Below, one piece after another: positions 42,150 to 51,139 of a stretch of DNA of 64,000 nt. Every line of letters begins with the position of its first letter. Within the stretch, counting starts at the first letter, position 1. Made by a program: the position numbers and the translations under genes. The notes beneath the pieces are model-generated. The model ran no database searches. It was given only the letters and a program-made list of their open reading frames with translations, and was not told the DNA's origin. Source of the stretch: Phycisphaerales bacterium Planc_01 (GTDB taxonomy: Bacteria > Planctomycetota > Phycisphaerae > Sedimentisphaerales > Anaerobacaceae); assembly GCA_001603075.1 (NCBI GenBank), contig LVBB01000041.1:124001-188000 (forward strand), in the 5' to 3' direction.

Positions 42150-43482
42150 ATTCGATTCCCCCTGAAAGCCGGGTGCCGATCCCGAATGCCCGGTACGTGA
42201 ACTTCTTCAGCGGAACGTTGCGGAAGGTCCGCCAGCAGTCGATCAGCAGCGGCGCCTCCCCGGCCCGGTCCTCCAATCGATCCATATCCAGAAGGCCGTA
42301 TTGAGGCCAGTTCGTCAGCATCACCACGACGCAGGCGTCGGCCACGGCCTCGTACGGATCATCGCAGTAGACCCCACGTCCACAAAGGGCCTCCGAGACA
42401 GACTCCAGGGCCTTGGGGTCATGCATCCGAACCACATATCCCGCCTCCAGAAGCTGCGACGCCAGCATGACCGACTGCGATTCCTCGATGATGTGCGTGC
42501 CGGGCTTGTAGGAAAGGCCCAGCAGCGCCAAAGTCGATCCGGGGCGGGCGTGTTCTGCGACCATCGCGAACAACCGATTCACGACCTCGTCGTTCACCCG
42601 GACCACGCGAGGGCTCAGATGTGCGTCGGCTCCGGCGTCTTCGGCGCAACGCTGGAACGCCAGATTGTCCCGCGGGAAGCACGGACCGCCGAATCCGAGA
42701 CCCCCTTTGAGGTATCGCTGTCCGATCCGCGTGTCGGCCCCCAGGGCCGAGGTCACCACGTCCACGTCGGCGTCCGGAATCCGTTCACAGACCGCCGCCA
42801 ATTCGTTGACGAAACTGATCTTCATCGTTACATAGCAGTTGAGGCTCAGTTTGGTGATCTCGGCGTTGGTCAGATTCATCACCGCATAGTGCGGCCGGTT
42901 CTCCACCACCGAGGCATACAATTCGCGACACATCTGTGCCGATCGCTCGTCGGAAGCGCCGATGAGCAACATGTCCGGATGGAGGAAGTCGTGAATGACC
43001 GAGCCCAGCGCGATGAACTCGGGGTTGTAGACGAACCCGAAATCCCGGCCGCAGACCTTCCCGGTCAGTTTCTCCAGCATCGGCTGGAACACGTATTCGC
43101 AGGTCGTCGGCATGACAGTCGAGACCAGCGTCACCACGTGGAACTCCTTCTTGGCCTTGAGCGCCGGGGCCATGCGATCAAGGACGGCCTCGATATAGGC
43201 ATTGGAGAAACGTCCGCTGGAATCGCTCGGGGTCGGGACGGTGATCAGCGTGATGTCGCTGTTCTGCACGGCATAGGCGCAGTCGGTCGTGAACTCCATG
43301 CGTCCCCGGCATCCGTCCAAGAGCGCCGTCAGCCCCGGCTCATCGATGGGGCACAGCCCGTCCCTGAGGGCATCGATGTGTTCGGCATTGGAATCGACAC
43401 CGATGGCGCGATGGCCCTTGGCAGCGAAACACGCGGCCGAGCAGAGGCCCAGTTTGCCCAAGCCGATGAAGGACATGTTCAT
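42058..43482 (-). CDS. UDP-glucose/GDP-mannose dehydrogenase family protein
   Basis: A 474-residue NAD-dependent four-electron dehydrogenase that oxidises the C6 hydroxyl of a nucleotide sugar to a carboxylate. The NAD loop FIGLGKLGLCSA is at the N-terminus. The catalytic Cys is in GGLGFGGPCFPRDN, near residue 265. The C-terminal UDP-binding domain has LLGLSYKPGTHIIEESQS. Length is somewhat above average. Which nucleotide sugar is oxidised is open. AAGGAG lies nine bases before ATG 43482. Confidence 0.88.
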   Translation of the reverse strand: MNMSFIGLGKLGLCSAACFAAKGHRAIGVDSNAEHIDALRDGLCPIDEPGLTALLDGCRGRMEFTTDCAYAVQNSDITLITVPTPSDSSGRFSNAYIEAVLDRMAPALKAKKEFHVVTLVSTVMPTTCEYVFQPMLEKLTGKVCGRDFGFVYNPEFIALGSVIHDFLHPDMLLIGASDERSAQMCRELYASVVENRPHYAVMNLTNAEITKLSLNCYVTMKISFVNELAAVCERIPDADVDVVTSALGADTRIGQRYLKGGLGFGGPCFPRDNLAFQRCAEDAGADAHLSPRVVRVNDEVVNRLFAMVAEHARPGSTLALLGLSYKPGTHIIEESQSVMLASQLLEAGYVVRMHDPKALESVSEALCGRGVYCDDPYEAVADACVVVMLTNWPQYGLLDMDRLEDRAGEAPLLIDCWRTFRNVPLKKFTYRAFGIGTRLSGGIEYGCRPDILYQDRRGRTPVLERASVQHPALT

Positions 43483-43507
43483 CCGAAACGCTCCTTACTC
43501 AGTGGAC

Positions 43508-43888
43508 TCATTGAACGGCCCTGTCGTCGAACACCGTTGGATGCGACGCCGCCGCTTCATTTCGATAGGAACCGACCGCTCTCTTAACCTGCCTCAACTG
43601 CCTCAGTTTCGTCTGTACGTCGCTTCGTTCGGCGCGCAGGGCGAGAGTCAGCTCTTCATACCGCCGTTTCAGGCGTGCCTTGGATGATGCGGCCATCACC
43701 GACCCCGGGATGCCGTGGGACACGATCCCGGCGACGAGGGCATCGGCGCGGGTGGCGATCTGCTCGACCCCGTCGAGATTGCCCTCGCGCATGCACGCAA
43801 TCTGCTGATCCAGCAGACCGTCCAGTTGCTCGGACATCGCCTGCACAGAATCGGCGGGAACACGCGAATGGTCTGAAATCACTGTCAT
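43508..43888 (-). CDS. Small helical protein, FlgN/FliT-like
   Basis: A 126-residue, mainly helical protein. Helix-forming stretches are MSEQLDGLLDQQIACMREGN near residue 18, and the charged coiled coil RLKRRYEELTLALRAERSDV and beyond. Size, helical pattern and charge resemble the flagellar export chaperones FlgN and FliT, but no motif proves it. A genuine FlgN is encoded at 51188. It lies between a TPR gene and the dehydrogenase gene, three bases after the TPR stop. It could tie a flagellar substrate to the glycosylation machinery. Confidence 0.55.
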   Translation of the reverse strand: MTVISDHSRVPADSVQAMSEQLDGLLDQQIACMREGNLDGVEQIATRADALVAGIVSHGIPGSVMAASSKARLKRRYEELTLALRAERSDVQTKLRQLRQVKRAVGSYRNEAAASHPTVFDDRAVQ

Positions 43889-43891
43889 AGC

Positions 43892-44509
43892 CTACCCGAC
43901 CGGAACGAGGCTGTGCTCGACCTCTTCGAGCAGGTTCCTCGCGTCGTTGTTTGCCGGTTCCAGCGCCAGTAGATCCAGCAGCATGCGCCTGGACTCCTCC
44001 AGCCCCCCGTCCTTGAGGTGCAGCGCCGCCAACGCGAACATTACGGATGTATCCCCAGGATGCATATCCAGGTACACCTGGAGGTAATGGATCACCTTGG
44101 CGAACGAGCCCATCTCACATGAAACCTGGAACAACCCGAGCAGCGCGGTAATGTTGTCGGTATCCAGTTCGAGCGACTTCATGTAGAGGTCGAAGGACAG
44201 AGGATACTCCTTGCGCTGCTGGGCCACCATGGCCAAGCCGGCATACCCCTTGGCGCAGTTCGGGTCCAGACGACAGGCCACCCGAAATGCGATTTCGGCG
44301 TCCTCGCACCGGCCCGTCTGGAGCGCAGCGGCTCCCAGACCGATGTAGGGCCCTGGCTCGTCCGGCCCGATCGATGCGGCCTTCTCATAGCAGCGCTGGG
44401 CCTGCACGTAGTTGCCGACACTCGTATAACAGTCGCCCAACTCCCGTAACACCTCGTAGTGCTGCGTTTGTTTGCGCTTCTCGAATTCGTCCGTTCGCGC
44501 CGTATCCAT
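43892..44509 (-). CDS. TPR protein
   Basis: A 205-residue soluble protein made of about five tetratricopeptide repeats, for example YVQAQRCYEKAASIGPDEPG and the repeat beginning CEDAEIAFRVACRLDPNC. TPRs bind proteins, so this may dock a flagellar substrate or the neighbouring glycosyltransferases. GAGGAA precedes ATG 44509. It is co-oriented and closely spaced with the two glycosyltransferase genes upstream. Confidence 0.8.
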   Translation of the reverse strand: MDTARTDEFEKRKQTQHYEVLRELGDCYTSVGNYVQAQRCYEKAASIGPDEPGPYIGLGAAALQTGRCEDAEIAFRVACRLDPNCAKGYAGLAMVAQQRKEYPLSFDLYMKSLELDTDNITALLGLFQVSCEMGSFAKVIHYLQVYLDMHPGDTSVMFALAALHLKDGGLEESRRMLLDLLALEPANNDARNLLEEVEHSLVPVG

Positions 44510-44522
44510 ATCTGTTGGTTCC

Positions 44523-46214
44523 TCAGTTCTGTCGCTGATCTTGCGAGCACGTCACCGGCGCCCGACCCGGTGCCGGAAGACGGTCTTGAAGTTCCCGCTC
44601 CGCCCGTTCGAGCAATCGGATAGCCGTCTGAAACTCGTGTCCCCGACGATAGACCTTGGCCTCGAGCAGAAGGGTCTCCACCGTCGGCCGCACTTGATTG
44701 ACCTGATGACTGAGCCGTCTGGCCTCGCAGTAATTGTCGGCACGAAAGTAGGCGTCGGCGGCCATCGACCGCATCCACAACTCGTTGTAACGGCGGTCAG
44801 CCAGATGCTCGCACAGCCGGGCCGCGACGGCCCAGTCGCCATCCGATTCGGCCTGCCAGGCCCGCCGCAGCAGTTCATCGAATTCAAAGGGCAGTTCCTC
44901 CGGCCGTGGCGTTCGCACCCGAATGCCACAGGCCGTCACAGAGGCCTCCACGCTCAGGTGGGGGTGGGCCCTCCTGGCCCGTTCCAGATCGACACGTCTC
45001 AGCACGGCCCCCCACTGCTCCCGTCCGGCGCCGTCCAAAAGGAAGCCTTCACAATTCGACGCATCGTGGATCAGGGCATAGAGGGGGTTCTCCACCCACA
45101 TCTCTTCGACGGGCAGCGTAGCGGGCAGGATCGCCACATACGGCCCTTCGGCCCGTTGCAGCGCCACGTCGAGACGTTCGGCCGGCGAGCTGAGCGGATC
45201 GACCGGGACGAGCACAACGTTCGGCATCTGGCTGTCCAGCCGTGCGATGGCCTCGGGCACAAGTGGGAGATACAGGTGATATGGATAGAAAGTGTGTCGC
45301 CACAGGCGTTTGCACGTCTCGGCAAGATCCTGATCCAGCCGGTCGGCGAGCAGGATGATCGACAGCTCGTCGAGTTTGTCCCACGGCTTCGGCGGATGCG
45401 TCGTGCGGATGGTCAGAACGTTTCGGAGGTACTCGCGGGAATCCTTGCGGCGCTGGATCGAGATGCGGTCCGACTCCCCGATAGGACTGTAGAATTCGCC
45501 GGTGATCGTATGCAAATGCTGAAAATCGGAGAAGAACGCCAGCCGGCGCGTCATGTCCCAGTCGATCAGAATGTTCAGATCTTCGTTGTACAGGCCGGTC
45601 CGGTCGAGAAGATCACGGCGATGCATCAAGGACACATGCAGGACGTGGTTAAAGTACAGCATGAGCAACCGGTCGAAGTCCCGACTGATTTCCAGGTGTT
45701 TGCTGCGAATCTCCCGGGTGCCGTCGGACAGCACATGACAATACGTCTTGTACAGATCGCTGTAGGCCACGCGACAGTCCGTCGGACCCTCAAGGGCGTC
45801 GACCAGGGCCTGCACGTGATGGGGATAGTAGATGTCGTCATCATCGAGGTACGCGATGTACTTGCCTTGCGCGCGGGCCAGCGCTTCGTTGAGCGAATAC
45901 GGCTTGCCCCGGTTCTCGCGCCGGTCGATGAAGTGGATTCGAGGGTCCCCGAACGAGCGAACGACATTGCCGACGTCCTCGCCACCGTCGTTGATCACGA
46001 AGATCTCGACATCGCGGTAGCTCTGGCGGACCGCACTGGCCAAAGCGTATGGCAGGTAGCGACGCCGGTTGTAGGTGGGCAGCAGAATGCTCACCAGGGG
46101 ACCTCGCCGGTCGCTTCGGTCGGGGGCCAACCGGACCGGCGCGTTCCGACCCGGGCTTCCGGACATTGGAGGGGCGTTCGCTCTCACGGGCGGGTCACCA
46201 TCACAGATCGGCAT
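44523..46214 (-). CDS. GT2 glycosyltransferase with C-terminal TPR-like region
   Basis: A 563-residue protein. An N-terminal GT2 domain spans about residues 40-260: VSILLPTYNRRRYLPYAL, VINDGG, and the DDDD metal-binding site in IAYLDDDDIYYPHH. The middle (about 280-440) looks like a second, degenerate GT-like fold. The last 120 residues are TPR-like helices. The start overlaps the previous gene by 14 bases; Met17 is a possible alternative. It likely transfers a sugar to a growing glycan. Confidence 0.82.
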   Translation of the reverse strand: MPICDGDPPVRANAPPMSGSPGRNAPVRLAPDRSDRRGPLVSILLPTYNRRRYLPYALASAVRQSYRDVEIFVINDGGEDVGNVVRSFGDPRIHFIDRRENRGKPYSLNEALARAQGKYIAYLDDDDIYYPHHVQALVDALEGPTDCRVAYSDLYKTYCHVLSDGTREIRSKHLEISRDFDRLLMLYFNHVLHVSLMHRRDLLDRTGLYNEDLNILIDWDMTRRLAFFSDFQHLHTITGEFYSPIGESDRISIQRRKDSREYLRNVLTIRTTHPPKPWDKLDELSIILLADRLDQDLAETCKRLWRHTFYPYHLYLPLVPEAIARLDSQMPNVVLVPVDPLSSPAERLDVALQRAEGPYVAILPATLPVEEMWVENPLYALIHDASNCEGFLLDGAGREQWGAVLRRVDLERARRAHPHLSVEASVTACGIRVRTPRPEELPFEFDELLRRAWQAESDGDWAVAARLCEHLADRRYNELWMRSMAADAYFRADNYCEARRLSHQVNQVRPTVETLLLEAKVYRRGHEFQTAIRLLERAERELQDRLPAPGRAPVTCSQDQRQN

Positions 46215-47703
46215 TCACAGGGCCGCAGCAGGTCCGCTGACCCCGTGATGCAGGAACACCGGCAATCCCGACCGCCGGACCGCCGGCAACGGGATACTGT
46301 GACTCGATTTCGGTCTCAAGCTGGTTTACGATGCCGCCGATCTGACGCAATTGCTCGCGAAGTGGATAGCGGTCTTCCACGAATCGGCGGCAGTTGGAGG
46401 GATCGTACTCGGGCCCCAGCGCGCGCTCGCAGAACTCTTCGGCGATGTTGAACAGGTACTTCGAAGGAAACAGACGGTCGGCTCCGGCGAAATTGTGTAC
46501 GATGGGCTTGAGTCCACAGGCCATCCCCGTCAGCAACGACTCGATCTGGCTGTCCCCGAGGCCGCAGGAGACAACGAAGTGCTTATCCGCAAGCCAGGCG
46601 TTCAGGTCGTTCGGATACGGTTCAAACGAAACGGCGTCGGACAGGCCGAGGGCCTCGACCATGTGGCGCGTGTATTGTTCGAGCATCGGACTGTCGAAAT
46701 CGCCCGAGAAGAACAATCGATAGCCGGCGTCGATGTAGTGCAGCTTCTGCATGCATTGCAGGAGAAAGGCCGGATTGGCCTCCAGAGACAGGCGACCCAT
46801 GCACGCCAGGTTCTTGCCGCGATGGCGCTGCTGGAACTTGTACCGTTCGAGGTTGACCCCGTGCGGCACGACCACCAGGCGCGTCCGGTTCCGAATGTCG
46901 GGGACCCATGCCAGTAGCGCTTCCTCGACGGCGGAACTGCCGATCTGAATCAGGATATCCACATGCTCCCATCGGACCAGCCCCACCCAATCATCGCGAA
47001 CGTCCGACCGTCGCAGACTGACGATCGTCTTGCCGCAGCGCGGCCGTTGCGAGGCCTCGACCGCCAGCGGGCCGCCGCCGTCAAACCACGCGATATCACA
47101 CCACTGCATCAGCCTGGCCAGCTCGTCCGGTCCGTGCTCGGTGCAGAACTGCGTTTGAAAACGCTCCTCGAAGAATGCCCACGCCTCCCCCAGCACTCCG
47201 TCAAGAGCGTCGCCGGCGCGGAACATCGCGATCTTCGGCCGCTTGCTGCGAATCACTTCCAGGATCGGGTTGAGAACCGCCTGTTCAGGCCAGAGGCGAC
47301 GCGACCGCAAAAGCACCTCGATGGCCTGGCCTCTGTGGCCCTGATCGAGCAACATGGTCGCGATCCGGTTGAGCACCTCAATGCTGAGGATCTCCATCCG
47401 CTCCATCGTCTCAACCAGGGACGCGGCCTCGCTGGCCATTCCGGTAGCAAGGTAGGCCTCCACAAGGTTCCATACGATCTCGCCGCTGTCGACCTGGAGC
47501 GCATGGGCCTTGACCAAATGCCCGACGGCGTCCTCGGAGCGGCCCAGGCAGTGCAGAATCGCACCGGCGTCGTTCAGGGCCTGCGGATCCTGTGGCGACC
47601 GACGCAAATGCTCTTGAATGCAACTCAACGCGGCTTCGTACTTGCCGGCTTCCGCCAGGTCCAGCCCTCGCTGGTAGGCGCTCACACCTGTCTGTGTCGT
47701 CAT
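46201..47703 (-). CDS. TPR-glycosyltransferase fusion protein
   Basis: A 500-residue protein. The N-terminal 140 residues are TPR helices (GLDLAEAGKYEAALSCIQEH; LNDAGAILHCLGRSEDAVGH). A GT-B-like glycosyltransferase of the GT4 type follows, with VVVPHGVNLERYKF, a GKNLACMGRLS core and the GMACGLKPIVHN donor-side helix. A TPR region fused to a glycosyltransferase is the layout of Caulobacter FlmG, which binds and glycosylates flagellin; the similarity here is of layout only. ATG 47703 has GGAG nine bases upstream and a sigma-54 promoter about 50 bases upstream. It is the first gene of the glycan island. Confidence 0.78.
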   Translation of the reverse strand: MTTQTGVSAYQRGLDLAEAGKYEAALSCIQEHLRRSPQDPQALNDAGAILHCLGRSEDAVGHLVKAHALQVDSGEIVWNLVEAYLATGMASEAASLVETMERMEILSIEVLNRIATMLLDQGHRGQAIEVLLRSRRLWPEQAVLNPILEVIRSKRPKIAMFRAGDALDGVLGEAWAFFEERFQTQFCTEHGPDELARLMQWCDIAWFDGGGPLAVEASQRPRCGKTIVSLRRSDVRDDWVGLVRWEHVDILIQIGSSAVEEALLAWVPDIRNRTRLVVVPHGVNLERYKFQQRHRGKNLACMGRLSLEANPAFLLQCMQKLHYIDAGYRLFFSGDFDSPMLEQYTRHMVEALGLSDAVSFEPYPNDLNAWLADKHFVVSCGLGDSQIESLLTGMACGLKPIVHNFAGADRLFPSKYLFNIAEEFCERALGPEYDPSNCRRFVEDRYPLREQLRQIGGIVNQLETEIESQYPVAGGPAVGIAGVPASRGQRTCCGPVNADL

Positions 47704-47753
47704 CTGCGTAACTCCATTCTGACCAACGAATAGATTGGGACTGTCTGAGTGAC

Positions 47754-47770
47754 TGCAAATCACATGCCGT
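47754..47770 (-). promoter_or_regulatory. Sigma-54 promoter of the glycan island
   Basis: The minus strand reads ACGGCATGTGATTTGCA. The GG at -24 and GC at -12 are correctly spaced, and GGCA and TTTGCA are kept; four other consensus positions differ. It ends about 50 bases before the start of the TPR-glycosyltransferase gene. It would put the island under flagellar control. Confidence 0.6.
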
Positions 47771-47821
47771 CATCGAGAAACGGGGTTAATTTCGCGCACG
47801 GCTCCCTCGCCGCCGCCGGAT

Positions 47822-47838
47822 GGATAGAAATCAGACAC
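47822..47838 (+). promoter_or_regulatory. Degenerate copy of the 18-base repeat
   Basis: GGATAGAAATCAGACAC matches 13 of 17 bases of the repeat found at 3263 and 62212. It lies 51 bases upstream of the island promoter, in the opposite orientation. Part of it also forms a short hairpin (TCAGAC/GTCTGA, 47831-47848), which could be a weak terminator for flgL. Confidence 0.4.
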
Positions 47839-47889
47839 CCACGTCTGAAAAAACAACCGCCGCCCGAGGCACGTTCGATGGCCCGGCGA

Positions 47890-49080
47890 TCAGATGAAAT
47901 CCAACAACGACAGAGTCATCAGCTTGCCCGCTACCGACAGCGACATCTGATAGAGAATCTCCCGACGCGACAGATCGATGGCAATCTGGGCAATATCGGC
48001 TTCCTGGAGCCTCGTCGTCTCGTCCTCTGTGTCAAATTGCATGTTTTCGAGGGTATCCTTCAGCGTGTTCAGAAACCCGATCTTGGAACCTGTGGTGACG
48101 TTGGCCTGAATCAGAAGGTCCCGCACCTCCTTCACGGCCTTGACGCATTCATCCACGTATCCCAGCAGTTCCTGTACGGGCACGTCCCGGTCGTTGTTGA
48201 GCATATCCCGCAGGCTGATCAGAGTCCCGAACACATCGTACGTTCCAGGGACCCGCACGAGGTCGACGCCGGTGCTCTGAATCGACGTGGTATCCACGTA
48301 GAGCACACGACCGGTCCGAGAATCGGTGATGGCCTGATTGGGATCGCCGCCGGCCGGCACCGTGAAGAACGTGGCCCCTTCGTCAATCGAGATCCGATAG
48401 TTGGCGCCGTCGTGCTCGACGGTCATCCAGACATCGCCGCGGATGTTCGACGTGCCGGTTCCGGCCTGGACCCCGGTGTTGCCGAGAATCACGGGGCTCT
48501 GCCGCCTGTCCACGCGAAACACGTCGTCGCCCGCATGATACGCCGCGATATCCACGGCCGGCGCAACATCGACACGACGCGCCTCGTTGCTGCCCTGGTA
48601 GGTCACCCCAACGATCTGCCCGTTCGCGTATTCCACCGCATAGGGCGCCGTGCTGGTGCTGCTTCCGGAGAACAGATACTGGTTGGCGTGTTTCGTGTTG
48701 GCCAGCGACATCAGTTGCTCCAGGGTGCTGTTGATCTTGTCGGCGATCCTCTTCTGACCCTCCTTGTCATAGACGCCGCCGACGATCTGCGTCAGCAGCG
48801 TCTCGACGGACGACAGTTCTGACGCCATGTTCTCCAGGATCGTCGAGGAGATCTCCAGCGTCCCGATCAGCTCGACCGCATTCTCCAGATAGCCGTCCAG
48901 GGCCCGGTGCTGCGTGTTCAGCCCCAGGATCCGATAGGCCTCGGAGGGGCTGTCGGAAGCGCGGTTGACCCGGTTGCCCGTGGAGGTCTGCTCCTGCAAC
49001 TGGGTGATCGCCTTGGCATGCAGCGCCAGGGAGTAGCTGACATTCGAATAGATGCTCGCCAACGAGCCGCTCATAGTCAC
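47890..49080 (-). CDS. flgL: Flagellar hook-filament junction protein FlgL (HAP3)
   Basis: A 396-residue junction protein between hook and filament. The N-terminal flagellin-like helix has ITQLQEQTSTGNRVNRASDS (about residues 24-43), and the C-terminal D0 helix ends YQMSLSVAGKLMTLSLLDFI. Both ends are needed for the coiled-coil core. The large middle domain is variable. It follows flgK by 72 bases. Its stop is followed by the island promoter region, not by fliW or csrA as in many bacteria. Confidence 0.94.
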   Translation of the reverse strand: MTMSGSLASIYSNVSYSLALHAKAITQLQEQTSTGNRVNRASDSPSEAYRILGLNTQHRALDGYLENAVELIGTLEISSTILENMASELSSVETLLTQIVGGVYDKEGQKRIADKINSTLEQLMSLANTKHANQYLFSGSSTSTAPYAVEYANGQIVGVTYQGSNEARRVDVAPAVDIAAYHAGDDVFRVDRRQSPVILGNTGVQAGTGTSNIRGDVWMTVEHDGANYRISIDEGATFFTVPAGGDPNQAITDSRTGRVLYVDTTSIQSTGVDLVRVPGTYDVFGTLISLRDMLNNDRDVPVQELLGYVDECVKAVKEVRDLLIQANVTTGSKIGFLNTLKDTLENMQFDTEDETTRLQEADIAQIAIDLSRREILYQMSLSVAGKLMTLSLLDFI

Positions 49081-49152
49081 CTCACATGCATTTCAACACA
49101 TCCCGGCACCGGCATTCGCCACATGGCCATCTCGGGCGCAACCGACGCCTCA

Positions 49153-51123
49153 TCACACGATATCCATCAGCGTGGACATGGCCGTCTGGAGCGTGGCCAG
49201 ATACTTGGCGACCGCCTGGAACATCTTCTCGAACACAAGCAACTGGGCCGCTTCGTCATTGATATTGACGCCGCTGATCTCACCCTGTCGCTTTTCCAGG
49301 TTCGTGATCAACGCCTCGATGTTATCCTGTCGGGACTGCTTCAAGGAGACTTCCTGCCCGACACGAGCCACGATGCGCTGGTAGTATTCGTTGGCCGTCA
49401 TACCGTCGAGACTGTCGATCGTCTCATCCTTGATGCGCGCCAGTTGCAGCGCAACGGTGTTATCACTGAGATCGGCGCCGGCGGCACTGGCGATCCGGCT
49501 TGGGTTGTCCGCCACATCGGCACACAGACGCATTTCCGAGGCGCTGGCGCCGGTGAAGAACGTGTTCATGCCCGCCGCCGCCAGAAAGCCCGATGTATCC
49601 GTGGTGGCGAAGACATCGACTTCGAAGCTGTCGCCATCGTTGAGTCCGCCCGTACCGACGGCAATCTTGACTCCGTTCTTCAGTTCGATCACGTCGCCGG
49701 CGGCATAGCCGGACCCGACGTTCACCGTCGCCACAAGGTCGCCGGCTTCGTCCACCACGTCCAGTCGCAGATTGCCGTTCCCCACGGTTCCCGTACCCAC
49801 CGCGGTGAAGGTGAGCGTCTGGTTCGCCTCTCCACTGTAGATGCCGGAGACCGAAATCGCCGGCGGAGAACCTGCCGTCAAATTGGTGGAGTTCGGATCC
49901 GGAAGCATCGCGGGCAGAAAGTCGAATGTGTAGCCCAGATCGGAGATGATGTGAAGTCGCGATGAACCCGCCGAAGCGTTCAGACCATCAACGGCGTTGA
50001 TCTTGGCGGCGATCGACGACAGACTGTCCGGCGTGGCTCCCGAAACGTTCACGTCGATGGCATGCCGTTCGATCTGGCCGGTTTCCATGTTCGTCAACCG
50101 GATGTAGAAAGTCCCGTCCACAATCGGCGGCTCGACGTCGGCCAGATTCTCGGCAGGCAGGCCCTCCCCGATCAACTGCGCGAAGGAACCGTCCAGCCCC
50201 AGACCCTGTACGTGATAGGAGTTGACCTGGCTGATGATTCCTTTCGCCAACGTGTCAAGTTCCCCGCGTATACCCGGCAGCAGTTCGTTTTTCAGCGTGA
50301 GCAACGCCCCCAGTCGTCCCCCCTGGACGTTCAGGCTCGATCCGGTCGTGCCCGCGGCGGAGATGTTGAGCATCCGACCTTCCTGTACGGTGGCGCTGAT
50401 CTCCAGGGACACGGCCCCGGTGACGATGGGCAGGCCCCCGAGCGAAATGTCCACCACGCCGTAGTCGCGGGAGACGACTTCCACCCCCGCCAGCGCGCTC
50501 AACCTCGACACCAGGCTGTCCCGATGGTCCCGCAGGTTGTTGGCCTGTCCACCTGTGATTTCGACGCTCTGGATCTGCATATTGAGCTCGGCGATCTGCT
50601 TGGCCAGCGTGTTGATCGAATCGGCCGCGTTCTGCGCCTCCGTGACAATCGCATCCTCCATCTGGGTCAGCGACGTTCCCATGCGACGGAATTCGCTGGT
50701 CAGCACTTCGGCCGCACTGATCGTCTCATTGCGCCACACGCTCTCCGATGGATGCGCCGCCATGCCGCGCAGGGCATCGAAGAATGCGTCGATCGTGGCG
50801 TTGAGTCCCCCTTCCTCGATGAACTCTCCGAAGATCGTCTCCACGCTGCTCAGCGTCGTCAGTTCCTGGGAGATCTGCCCGTAGGAGGACTTCTGACGAA
50901 GCAGTTCCCCCTCCAGCAGACTGTCGATCATCTGGGCGACGCCCAGCACCTGTACGCCGCCGCCGACCTCCGTGGTGCCGCTTCGGACGGTTCCTGCGGC
51001 GACGAACTCCACCCGTTGGCGGTGGTAGCCTTCCGTCGATGCATTGGCGATGTTGTTGCCGACCACGTCGAGCGCCGCATAGGCGGCGTTCAGACCGCTC
51101 AAGCCGATTACGTAGTTCTGCAT
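49153..51123 (-). CDS. flgK: Flagellar hook-associated protein FlgK (HAP1)
   Basis: A 656-residue junction protein. The N-terminus contains GLNAAYAALDVVGNNIANAS, the rod/hook/HAP signature, and the C-terminal D0 helix ends AKYLATLQTAMSTLMDIV. The middle carries several hypervariable domains, making it longer than the 550-residue enterobacterial protein. A strong hairpin lies 17 bases before its start codon in the 64-base gap to flgN. Confidence 0.95.
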   Translation of the reverse strand: MQNYVIGLSGLNAAYAALDVVGNNIANASTEGYHRQRVEFVAAGTVRSGTTEVGGGVQVLGVAQMIDSLLEGELLRQKSSYGQISQELTTLSSVETIFGEFIEEGGLNATIDAFFDALRGMAAHPSESVWRNETISAAEVLTSEFRRMGTSLTQMEDAIVTEAQNAADSINTLAKQIAELNMQIQSVEITGGQANNLRDHRDSLVSRLSALAGVEVVSRDYGVVDISLGGLPIVTGAVSLEISATVQEGRMLNISAAGTTGSSLNVQGGRLGALLTLKNELLPGIRGELDTLAKGIISQVNSYHVQGLGLDGSFAQLIGEGLPAENLADVEPPIVDGTFYIRLTNMETGQIERHAIDVNVSGATPDSLSSIAAKINAVDGLNASAGSSRLHIISDLGYTFDFLPAMLPDPNSTNLTAGSPPAISVSGIYSGEANQTLTFTAVGTGTVGNGNLRLDVVDEAGDLVATVNVGSGYAAGDVIELKNGVKIAVGTGGLNDGDSFEVDVFATTDTSGFLAAAGMNTFFTGASASEMRLCADVADNPSRIASAAGADLSDNTVALQLARIKDETIDSLDGMTANEYYQRIVARVGQEVSLKQSRQDNIEALITNLEKRQGEISGVNINDEAAQLLVFEKMFQAVAKYLATLQTAMSTLMDIV

Positions 51124-51139
51124 AATCCGATCCCGATCC

